Part shown: positions 19,099 to 26,736 of the stretch, piece by piece
How positions within the stretch are numbered: position 1 is the stretch's first letter
Layout of the letters: the number at the start of each line of letters is the position of its first letter
Source: Haliea sp.
GTDB lineage: Bacteria; Pseudomonadota; Gammaproteobacteria; Pseudomonadales; Halieaceae
Direction of reading: 5' to 3'
Length of the DNA stretch: 64,000 nt
Assembly: GCA_002692965.1 (NCBI GenBank)
Contig: NZNC01000016.1
Coordinates: forward strand, 62,001-126,000
The notes under the pieces: model-generated
What the model was told of the DNA's origin: nothing
The model's input: only the letters and a program-made list of their open reading frames with translations
Databases searched by the model: none
Made by a program: the position numbers and the translations under genes

Positions 19099-21420
19099 AT
19101 GAATCAGCAGACCCTTCGCAGTGCGCTGCGTGCGCTTTCCGTGATGCCGCTGGCGCTGCCCGCGTTGGCCCTGGCACAGCCTCAGCTTGAGGAAGTCGTG
19201 GTGACGGCCGAGCGCCGCGCCCAGAGTATCCAGGATGTGCCGCTGTCGGTGGCTGCACTGGCGGGCAGCGACATCGAGGTGGGCAAGATCAGTGGCCTGA
19301 ACGATATCGCCTTCCGCACACCGGGCCTGACCTACAACCAGTTCAGTATCGGTGAGCCGCGTATCTATATCCGCGGCATCGGCAACAGCTCCGACTCCGC
19401 GGGCAGCGACCCGGCGGTCGGCGTCTTTCTCGATGAGGTCTACATCGGCCGGACGGGCGGGGTTGGCTTCGACCTTTTCGACCTCGAGCGGGTGGAAATT
19501 CTGCGAGGCCCCCAGGGCACGCTGTATGGCAAGAACACCAACGGCGGCGCCATCAACATCGTGACTTCGCGTCCCTCGCAGGAATCCGAGCTGCGCCTGC
19601 GGGTCTCGGCCGGCACCGATGAACTGCGCCATTTCCAGGCACTGGCCACCGGTGGCCTGAGCGAGCGCATCGCCGGCAAGCTGGTGTACTCCTTTCGCGA
19701 CCGCGACGGTTACGGACGCAACGTGATAAACCCCGGGGAGATCAATACCGCCGGGAATTTCTCCAACAGTCCCCTGATTGGCGGCAGCATCGGCGCCGGC
19801 AATGCCGGGGAAAAAATGGACGACGCCCGCGCGGTCAGCGCCCGCGGCCAGCTGATGTTCGAGATCACCGAGGATGTCGACCTGCTGCTGTCGGCGGATT
19901 ACGCGCGGGACGAGACCAACGGCCCCTGCCGGCATATCCAGAACGTCGATTCTGCCATTGCCGGTCTGGCGCCATTCTGGCGCATTGGCATGTCAGAGGA
20001 ATACATGTCGGATGATCGCAATTGCGCGTCCCAGTTCGACACCTCTCAGGAGCGCACCGTGGAGGGCCTGATGGCGCGCCTCGAGGTCGACCTCGACTGG
20101 TCCACCCTGACCTCGATTACCGCCTGGCGCGCCAGCGAATACGACTGGGTGGACGATCTGACCGGTATTCCCCTGAATGACCTGGACGCGCCTTCGCCGC
20201 CAGGGGTGCCCTTGCCGCCGGGCTTCTTCACCGCGCCGGGGAACGTGGTCAACGGCGCCGAGGAGGATGCCTCGCAGTTCTCCCAGGAGTTCCGCCTGGC
20301 GGGTGACAGCGACCGTTTCAACTGGCTGGCGGGTGTCTTCTTCATGGAGGAGGACGTGGAGCGCGCCGAGGAGTTTTACACCCAGTACAGTACCCCGTTG
20401 CAGGGACTGGGCCTCGCCGCCGTGGGTGACGTGCTGTTCACGCAGGACAACACCACCACCAGTTATGCTCTCTACGGTCAGGTGGACTGGAACCTGACGG
20501 AACAGCTCACCCTGACCTATGGTGTGCGCTGGGCCGAGGATGAAAAGGAAATCACCCAGAACGCCATTGATCTGCTGGGTACCGCGCCCTCCGGTGTGCC
20601 CTTGATCCTGCCGTCCTTCCCGGCGCCGGTGTCGGCGGAGGATTCCTGGTCGGAGATTACCCACAAGCTGTCCCTGGCCTGGCGACCCTCGGATGACCTG
20701 ATGTTCTATGCCACCTACGCCGAGGGCTTCAAGAGCGGCGCCTTCCAGTCCCAGACCAACCTGCCCGGGGTGGCGGGGGAGCCGGTGGACCCGGAAATTG
20801 TCGAGAACATCGAACTGGGCATGAAGTCGTCCTGGTGGAACCGTCGCCTGCAGTTCAACCTGTCCTACTACGACATGAGCTATGACGATCTGCAGGTGTT
20901 CGAGCTCAACAGCCGCTTCCTGCTGGTGCTGCTGAATGCCCAGGCGGAGTCCCGCGGCGTGGAGGCTTCCATCGATGTGGTCCCCGTTGAGAACTTCACC
21001 CTGAGTGCCAGCTACAACTGGAGCGACGCCACCTTCGAGGAATTCATCAATGCCAACGGGCTGGATCTGTCGGATCGCGACCTGCCCTTCGCCCCGGACG
21101 GTGCGCTGACCGCGACAGCCAACTACCGAGTGCCCCTCGACGGTGGATCCGCGCTGGACTTCGGCCTCAGCTACAGCTGGAAGGACGAATATTACACCGG
21201 CCCGCAGAACCGCCCGGTGGAACGTCAGGGCAGTGTTGAGCTGATCGATGCCAGCCTGAGCTGGACCAGTGCCGACGGCTCGCTGGCGGTGGATGTCTGG
21301 GGCAAGAACCTCAACGATGAGCTGCAGGTGACCAACCGCATTGTGGACCCCACCGGCGTCACTTCGGAGTACTACATGCCGCCGCGCACCGCGGGCGTCA
21401 CACTCACCAAGAGCTTCTGA
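19099..21420 (+). CDS. TonB-dependent outer-membrane receptor
   Basis: A 773-residue outer-membrane transporter driven by TonB/ExbBD. It opens with a signal peptide (MNQQTLRSALRALSVM..., likely cleaved after ALAQ), then the TonB-box/plug start LEEVVVTAERRAQSIQDVP, the plug motif YIRGIGNSS and ERVEILRGPQGTLYGKNTNG, and a long C-terminal beta-barrel ending in Phe (GVTLTKSF), the usual barrel-assembly signal. The frame is open further upstream to a TTG at 19075, but the ATG at 19099 has a GTGAGG ribosome site and gives a proper signal peptide. It lies directly after the carotenoid-oxygenase gene and shares its operator motif, so it probably imports that enzyme's substrate rather than iron-siderophore. 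Confidence 0.95.
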   Translation: MNQQTLRSALRALSVMPLALPALALAQPQLEEVVVTAERRAQSIQDVPLSVAALAGSDIEVGKISGLNDIAFRTPGLTYNQFSIGEPRIYIRGIGNSSDSAGSDPAVGVFLDEVYIGRTGGVGFDLFDLERVEILRGPQGTLYGKNTNGGAINIVTSRPSQESELRLRVSAGTDELRHFQALATGGLSERIAGKLVYSFRDRDGYGRNVINPGEINTAGNFSNSPLIGGSIGAGNAGEKMDDARAVSARGQLMFEITEDVDLLLSADYARDETNGPCRHIQNVDSAIAGLAPFWRIGMSEEYMSDDRNCASQFDTSQERTVEGLMARLEVDLDWSTLTSITAWRASEYDWVDDLTGIPLNDLDAPSPPGVPLPPGFFTAPGNVVNGAEEDASQFSQEFRLAGDSDRFNWLAGVFFMEEDVERAEEFYTQYSTPLQGLGLAAVGDVLFTQDNTTTSYALYGQVDWNLTEQLTLTYGVRWAEDEKEITQNAIDLLGTAPSGVPLILPSFPAPVSAEDSWSEITHKLSLAWRPSDDLMFYATYAEGFKSGAFQSQTNLPGVAGEPVDPEIVENIELGMKSSWWNRRLQFNLSYYDMSYDDLQVFELNSRFLLVLLNAQAESRGVEASIDVVPVENFTLSASYNWSDATFEEFINANGLDLSDRDLPFAPDGALTATANYRVPLDGGSALDFGLSYSWKDEYYTGPQNRPVERQGSVELIDASLSWTSADGSLAVDVWGKNLNDELQVTNRIVDPTGVTSEYYMPPRTAGVTLTKSF

Positions 21421-21441
21421 GCCCGGCAGGCCTGATGGCGG

Positions 21442-21465
21442 GCCGGTGGAGTCGCCACCGGCTTT
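21442..21465 (+). terminator. Probable intrinsic terminator after the TonB receptor gene
   Basis: An 8-bp perfect stem GCCGGTGG / CCACCGGC with a 5-base loop, followed by only three T residues, 21 bases after the receptor stop. The short T-run makes it a weak or partial terminator. Confidence 0.5.
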
Positions 21466-21483
21466 CGCCTATCATGCCCGGCG

Positions 21484-22530
21484 ATGAGCCCACCGAAAAC
21501 AGACAGCCCCGCCACGGGCAGGCCGCCCAGCAAAAGCCGCGGCCCGCGCCAGTCTCCGCGCAAGCAGGGGGGCGTGCTGCTCGAGCCCCTCACCACCCGG
21601 GCCAGCTCGATTACCCGGGCCCTCGACCAGATTGGCGACAAGTGGTGCATCCTGATCATTCAGGAGGTGTTCTGGGGCATCAATTCCTTCAGCGGCATGC
21701 TTGAGGCCATGGGGGTGTCCCGCGGCGTGTTGTCCAACCGCCTGAAATGGCTGCAGTCCGTGGGCTGTCTGCGCAAGCGCGCGGACGAGGAGAACCCCGG
21801 CCGGCAGGTCTACCATCTCACGCGCAAGTCAATTGATCTGTACCACCTCGCACTGATGGCGGTGCAGTGGGAAGAGAAGCACCATCCGCCGCCGGCGGCG
21901 GGGCGGGTTCACCTGTTCCATAGCAGTTGTGGCCACCCGGTCAGCCCGCGCCTGCGTTGCAGCAGCTGTCGGCGGGATGTCGATGGCCGCGATGTCGAAT
22001 ACCACCCCGGCCCGGGGGCGACCCGGGATACCCGCGACAAGAAGGTGCGACGGCGCTCCTCCCTGCCCGCCAGCGACGTACCCAGCGAGCACAGTGTCTA
22101 TCGCAACCTGATCAACCTGGTGGGTGACCGCTGGACCGCCAATGTGATTGCCCTGGCCTTTCACGGGCTGCATCGCTTCGACGAGTTTCACCGCGAATTG
22201 CCGGTGGCCACCAATATCCTGGCCGACCGCATGCGCTTTCTGGTCGAGCACGGCATTTTTGCCACCGAGGCCTATCAGCAGCGTCCAGTGCGCTACGCCT
22301 ACTTCCTGACCGACAAGGGCTGGGACCTGTTTCCCTACTTCCTGAGCCTGCTGCAGTGGGGCGACAAGTGGTGTGACCCGACAGGGGCGGGGCGCCCCAT
22401 GTGTCTGACTCACACCCTCTGCGGCGAGAACCTGCACGGCGAGGTAGTCTGCGATCACTGCGGCGAGGAGCTGCGCGCCCACCACGTCGATTTCACTATC
22501 GGGCCGCCGAAAAAACACAGGCTTGCATAA
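21484..22530 (+). CDS. Tandem HxlR-type winged-helix regulator with two zinc-ribbon-like modules
   Basis: A 348-residue protein made of two similar halves. Residues about 32-135 and 200-298 are each an HxlR/MarR-like winged helix (IGDKWCILIIQEVFWGINSF; VGDRWTANVIALAFHGLHRF). Each is followed by a cysteine module with identical spacing H-x2-C-x9-C-x2-C: H146/C149/C159/C162 and H310/C313/C323/C326. Single HxlR proteins are about 100-150 residues and act as dimers, so this fusion may be a covalent pseudo-dimer. A basic Lys/Arg-rich N-terminus (1-28) may add DNA contacts. It lies inside the regulon, with an operator-like motif overlapping its stop codon, and is the best candidate to bind the motif shared by the five flanking promoters. 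Confidence 0.85.
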   Translation: MSPPKTDSPATGRPPSKSRGPRQSPRKQGGVLLEPLTTRASSITRALDQIGDKWCILIIQEVFWGINSFSGMLEAMGVSRGVLSNRLKWLQSVGCLRKRADEENPGRQVYHLTRKSIDLYHLALMAVQWEEKHHPPPAAGRVHLFHSSCGHPVSPRLRCSSCRRDVDGRDVEYHPGPGATRDTRDKKVRRRSSLPASDVPSEHSVYRNLINLVGDRWTANVIALAFHGLHRFDEFHRELPVATNILADRMRFLVEHGIFATEAYQQRPVRYAYFLTDKGWDLFPYFLSLLQWGDKWCDPTGAGRPMCLTHTLCGENLHGEVVCDHCGEELRAHHVDFTIGPPKKHRLA

Positions 22531-22538
22531 ACAGACCT
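22522..22538 (+). promoter_or_regulatory. Putative operator D upstream of the PaaN-like gene
   Basis: CTTGCATAAACAGACCT overlaps the stop codon of the HxlR gene and lies 50 bases before the aldehyde dehydrogenase ATG. It matches operators A and B at 13 of 17 positions, and shares its first eleven bases with operator C except at the last. Its TTGCAT could serve as a -35 element, but no good -10 follows. Confidence 0.5.
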
Positions 22539-22587
22539 GCTTGTGTCACTGTTCCGGCTCTGCTTTCAGACTCGCCGGTAGACAGAC

Positions 22588-24270
22588 ATGAGCACGCTGT
22601 TCGAAAAACACCGCCCTCTTTTGGACAAGGCCCTGGATGCCTGTGCAAAGCGCTACGCCTGGAGTGGCTGGCCGGAGAGCCCGAGTACCAAGCTCCACGG
22701 CGAGGAAAAACCGGCGGCGGGCAAGGCCCGTTTCGAGGCGCTGCTGGGGAGTGATTTTCCCCTGGAACAACCCGGCGAGGTGGCGCGCGTCGGGGAAGAG
22801 GTGTCGCCCTATACCGGCGAACCCCTGGGTGTGCGCTATCCCCGGGTGGATCCCGATTGCCTGTTTCCGGCCATTCACGCGGCGTGCCCTGACTGGGCGA
22901 TCGCCAGTCCCGAGACGCGGGTGGGTGTCTGCCTCGAGATCCTGCAGCGCTGCGGCGAGCAGCTGTTCGAGAACGCTCACGCCACCATGCACACCTCCGG
23001 CCAGTCCTATGTGATGGCCTTTGCCGGCAGTGGCGCCAATGCCCTCGACCGGGGCCTGGAAGCCCTGGCCTATGCCCACAAGGCGATGCAGGATGTGCCC
23101 GCCACGGCGCGCTGGGAGCGCCAGTTCGGGCGCGACGGCGTGGCCAGTCTGGACAAGCGCTACCGGCTGGTGCCCCGCGGCGTCGGTGTGGTGATCTGCT
23201 GTGCCACCTTCCCCCTGTGGAATACCTATCCGGCCCTGTGCGCTTCCCTGGCGACCGGCAACCCGGTCATTCTCAAGCCGCACCCGGCGGCAACCCTGCC
23301 GGTGGCCCTGGTCGCCAGAGTCTGTCGCGAGGTATTGTCCGAGGCGGGCTTCGACCCCAACCTGGTGACGCTGGCGGCGGATACCCGGGACGAGCCCGCG
23401 ACTCTGCCCCTGGTGCAGCACCCGGATACGGCGATCATCGACTTTACCGGCAGTCCGCGCTTCGGCAACTGGCTTGAGCGCAACTGCCCGGGCAAGCAGG
23501 TCTACACTGAGACGGCTGGCTGCAATTCGGTGGTGCTGGAGTCCACCGATGACCTGACGGCGACCGCGCGGGCGATTGCCCATTCGCTCTGCCAGGCTTC
23601 GGCGCAGATGTGTACCAGTGTGCAGAACATCCACGTTCCCGCGGGCGGCATCCGCGTGGGCAGTGGCCGTGCGAGCCACGCGGACGTCGCCCGCGCAATT
23701 TGCGAGGCGGTGGACCACTGGCTGGCCGACCCCCGTGCCGCGGCCACCCTCTGCGGAACCCTGTTCGACCCGGCGGTGCAGGCCACTGTTGATCGCTATC
23801 GCGATATGGCCGGGGGGCGCATCCTGCGGGATTCGGCACCTTACGAGAACCCCGGCTTCCCCCGGGCGCGCACGGCGACGCCCCTGGTGATCGCCGCCAC
23901 CGAGAGCGATCGCGACTGGTACCGCCAGGAGGTCTTCGGGCCGGTCGCATTCGTCATTGCCAATCAGAGCGCGGAGGCCTGTCTCGACGACGCCACCGGC
24001 AACGCCCGGGACTGTGGCGCGATTACCTCCCACGTGTACTCCACGGATGCCGTTTTTCTGGAGCGGGCCGTGGCGGCCTACCATCAGGCGGGTGCCTCGG
24101 TGGCCTGTAATCTGCACGGGATGCCGATCAACTTCGCCGCGGCCTATTCCGACTTCCATGTCACCGGCCTGAATCCGGCGGGCAGCGCCTGTCTGGCGGA
24201 TCTGGCCTTTGTGACCAACCGATTTCGGATCGTGCAGAGCAAGTTCATGGGCCTGGCCCCGGGCGCTTGA
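22588..24270 (+). CDS. Aldehyde dehydrogenase, PaaN-like
   Basis: A 560-residue aldehyde dehydrogenase of the branch annotated as phenylacetic acid degradation protein PaaN. It has the cofactor-domain segment GVVICCATFPLWNTYPALCA followed by NPVILKPHPAAT, the catalytic Glu region YTETAGCNSVVLES, and the nucleophile cysteine in ASAQMCTSVQNIHVP. It would oxidise an aldehyde to the acid (or CoA ester) using NAD(P). No other paa gene lies in the window, so the name reflects homology only. In this cluster it would act on the aldehyde released by the carotenoid-oxygenase-type enzyme, feeding the acyl-CoA ligase. Ribosome site weak. Confidence 0.88.
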   Translation: MSTLFEKHRPLLDKALDACAKRYAWSGWPESPSTKLHGEEKPAAGKARFEALLGSDFPLEQPGEVARVGEEVSPYTGEPLGVRYPRVDPDCLFPAIHAACPDWAIASPETRVGVCLEILQRCGEQLFENAHATMHTSGQSYVMAFAGSGANALDRGLEALAYAHKAMQDVPATARWERQFGRDGVASLDKRYRLVPRGVGVVICCATFPLWNTYPALCASLATGNPVILKPHPAATLPVALVARVCREVLSEAGFDPNLVTLAADTRDEPATLPLVQHPDTAIIDFTGSPRFGNWLERNCPGKQVYTETAGCNSVVLESTDDLTATARAIAHSLCQASAQMCTSVQNIHVPAGGIRVGSGRASHADVARAICEAVDHWLADPRAAATLCGTLFDPAVQATVDRYRDMAGGRILRDSAPYENPGFPRARTATPLVIAATESDRDWYRQEVFGPVAFVIANQSAEACLDDATGNARDCGAITSHVYSTDAVFLERAVAAYHQAGASVACNLHGMPINFAAAYSDFHVTGLNPAGSACLADLAFVTNRFRIVQSKFMGLAPGA

Positions 24271-24390
24271 ACACCGGGGCTGCCTGCTGAGGCTCGGTTT
24301 CCTGCAATGCGGCACGCCTCCCGGGGGCTCGCTGTCGCGGCTATCCGGTACAATGCTGTCTGACCCTTGTCCAGCCGAGCGGAAGTCCCG

Positions 24391-25746
24391 ATGTCCAGTG
24401 AGCCCACAGCGCCTTTCGCCACGCTACAGCAGGCCCTGGAGCGCGGTGACGACCAGGCCCTGAGCGAGGGGGCCGCCGGGCTCAATGCCGCGGACCTGGC
24501 CGAGTTCGTCGAGCTCAATCTCGAGGGGGGGCGTGGACTGCGGCTCTTCCGGGCCCTGCCCGCCGAACGGCGCGGGATAGTCTTCGGCTACCTGGAGCCC
24601 GATGTCCAGGCGGAGCTCTCCACCCTCCTGCCCATGCCGGCCCTGGCGGAGCTGGTGACCGCGATGTCCTCCGACGAGCGGGCCGACTTCTTCCTGCTGA
24701 TGGACTCGGTGCGCCAGCACCAGCTGTCGCAATTGCTGGCACGGCGGGAGCGCGAGGACCTGCTGCGTCTGGCCAGCTATCGCGAGGGCACGGCGGGCGC
24801 CCTGATGAGTTCAGAGTACGCCACGGTCGGTGGCGCAATGAGTGCCGGGCAGGCGATCGAGCAGTTGCGGCAGACGGCGCCGGAGACGGAGACCATCTAC
24901 CAGGTTTACGTGGTGGATGCGGAGCACCGCCTGCAGGGGGCAGTGTCCCTGCGCAACCTGATCACCGCCCTGCCGGGGACGCGGGTCTCCGAGTTGATGG
25001 CCAGTGGGCTGGTGCAGGCGGAGGTCGAAACCGAGCAGGAAGAGGTCGCCCGCCTGATTGCCCGCTACGACCTGATTGCTCTGCCGATCGTCGATGCGGA
25101 GCAGCGCCTGGTGGGCATCGTCACCTACGACGACGCCATGGATGTGGCGGAGGCGGAAGCCACCGAGGACATGCACAAGGGGGCCACGGTGGAAGGGCTG
25201 GATGGCAGTTTTCGCCGGGCCAGCCCCTTCTCGCTCTACCGCTCGCGTATCCAGTGGCTGATCATCCTGGTTTTTGCCAATCTGTTCACCGGGGCGGGCA
25301 TTGCCCATTACGAGCAGACCATTGCCGACAATCTCGCACTGTTGTTCTTCCTGCCCCTGCTGGTGGCCAGCGCCGGCAACGCCGGGGCCCAGTCCGCGAC
25401 ACTCATGGTGCGCGCCCTGGCCACCGGGGATGTGCGCACGCGCGACTGGGGCCGGCTGTTATCCCGGGAGGTGCTGGTCGCCGCCGGCCTGGGCTTGACC
25501 ATGGCCCTCGCCGTGCTCTCCGTGGGCTTCCTGCGGGCGGGCCCCGGCATCGCGGTGGTGGTGGCACTCACCATGATTGCGGTGGTGATGGTTGGGAGTG
25601 TGGTGGGTATGCTGCTGCCCTTCCTGCTGCACCGGCTGCGCTTCGACCCGGCGACGGCCAGTACGCCGCTGATTACCACCATCGCCGACGTCAGCGGTGT
25701 GGTGATTTATTTCAGCATGGCGACGGCCCTGCTGGGGCTGGCATGA
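24391..25746 (+). CDS. mgtE: Magnesium transporter MgtE
   Basis: A 451-residue Mg2+ channel of the MgtE family. The N-terminal superhelical MgtE_N domain spans about 30-130 (FRALPAERRGIVFGYLEPDV), a CBS-domain pair follows to about 255 (VYVVDAEHRLQGAVSL; LPIVDAEQRLVGIVTYDDAM), and the C-terminal membrane domain has about five helices with the selectivity segment ASAGNAGAQSATLMVRALA. The CBS and N domains close the pore when cytosolic Mg2+ is high. An upstream in-frame TTG at 24367 exists, but the ATG at 24391 fits better. A TACAAT hexamer at 24349-24354 could be its -10. Confidence 0.93.
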   Translation: MSSEPTAPFATLQQALERGDDQALSEGAAGLNAADLAEFVELNLEGGRGLRLFRALPAERRGIVFGYLEPDVQAELSTLLPMPALAELVTAMSSDERADFFLLMDSVRQHQLSQLLARREREDLLRLASYREGTAGALMSSEYATVGGAMSAGQAIEQLRQTAPETETIYQVYVVDAEHRLQGAVSLRNLITALPGTRVSELMASGLVQAEVETEQEEVARLIARYDLIALPIVDAEQRLVGIVTYDDAMDVAEAEATEDMHKGATVEGLDGSFRRASPFSLYRSRIQWLIILVFANLFTGAGIAHYEQTIADNLALLFFLPLLVASAGNAGAQSATLMVRALATGDVRTRDWGRLLSREVLVAAGLGLTMALAVLSVGFLRAGPGIAVVVALTMIAVVMVGSVVGMLLPFLLHRLRFDPATASTPLITTIADVSGVVIYFSMATALLGLA

Positions 25747-25807
25747 GCCGTGTCACGGGTGCAGTCGCTGCTGGAGCTGGGCCTGCCGATGGCCTAAGAT
25801 CCATGGT

Positions 25808-26698
25808 ATGAGCCGAGAATCCCGCACCGTCGTGTTTGCCGATGTCAGTGGCAGTACCCGCCTTTTTGAAGGTCGGGGCGACGAGGCTGCCCGCAAGACC
25901 ATTCAACACACCCTGCACTGTTGCGCCAACATTGTCGTCAGCCACGAGGGCGAGGTGGTGAAGACCATCGGCGACGAGGTCCTGGCCACCTTTCCCGAGG
26001 TTGAGCAGGCCCTCTGCGCGGCCATCGAGATGCAGCGCTGGGCCAACGAGGACCGGCAGATGTGCGACTGCGATCTCGGCCTGCGCATCGGGCTGCATCA
26101 CGGCGCAGTGATTGCCGAGGAGAGTGACGTCTTCGGCAGCACGGTGAATACGGCCTCGCGTATGGTCGACCTGGCCGGTCGCGGCCAGATCGTCATGACG
26201 CACAGCAGCTCGGACAGCCTGCCCGCTCCCTTGCAGGAACGCTGCCGGGAGTTGGGCGCCGCGCATATTCCCGGTCGCGACGAGACCCTGGATATTGTCA
26301 GTGTCGCCTGGGAGCAGGATACCGCCAACCTGACGGCCATGCCCCGTGGCCAGCCGGCAGCCCGGGCGACGTCCCGTCGCCGCCTGTTGCTCAACAGCCG
26401 GGCCGGCCCGGTGGCGCTGCCCGAGCATTCCCCGCCCTTCACGCTCGGGCGCGACCCCGCCTGCAGTCTGGTGGTGGACAGCGACTGGGTTTCTCGCCAC
26501 CACGCCAGGATCGAGTACCGCCACGGCTTCTTCGTGCTGGTCGACCAGTCCACCAACGGGACCTGGCTGACCCTGGATGGCCAACCGCCGGTTCACCTGC
26601 ACCGGGGAGAGTTGCCGCTGTTGCGCGACGGCACCCTGACCCTCGGCCAGCAGGACGGCGAGCAGGCCGCAGTGCAATTCCGGCTGGAAGAGGGCTGA
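25808..26698 (+). CDS. Class III adenylate/guanylate cyclase fused to an FHA domain
   Basis: A 296-residue soluble protein. Residues 1-175 form a class III nucleotide cyclase: metal-binding Asp in VVFADVSGSTRLFE and KTIGDEVLATF, and the transition-state Asn/Arg in GSTVNTASRM. Residues about 205-295 form a forkhead-associated phosphothreonine-binding domain (FTLGRDPACSLVV, SRHHARIEYRHG, DQSTNGTWL). It probably makes cAMP in response to binding of a Thr-phosphorylated partner; no Ser/Thr kinase gene is in the window. It starts 61 bases after mgtE in the same direction and ends convergent with yifB. Confidence 0.9.
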   Translation: MSRESRTVVFADVSGSTRLFEGRGDEAARKTIQHTLHCCANIVVSHEGEVVKTIGDEVLATFPEVEQALCAAIEMQRWANEDRQMCDCDLGLRIGLHHGAVIAEESDVFGSTVNTASRMVDLAGRGQIVMTHSSSDSLPAPLQERCRELGAAHIPGRDETLDIVSVAWEQDTANLTAMPRGQPAARATSRRRLLLNSRAGPVALPEHSPPFTLGRDPACSLVVDSDWVSRHHARIEYRHGFFVLVDQSTNGTWLTLDGQPPVHLHRGELPLLRDGTLTLGQQDGEQAAVQFRLEEG

Positions 26699-26736
26699 CT
26701 GGCCCGCATCATGAACCGCTGCAATCGCTAGGGACC

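Noticed and set aside
22588-24270. Phenylacetate degradation pathway
   Set aside because: The PaaN-like protein is the only member present; no paaABCDE, paaK, paaZ or paaJ-type context, so the pathway name should not be carried over.
22546-24315. 589-codon open frame on the minus strand
   Set aside because: Entirely antisense to the PaaN-like aldehyde dehydrogenase; His/Arg/Gly-rich and without recognisable motifs or ribosome site.
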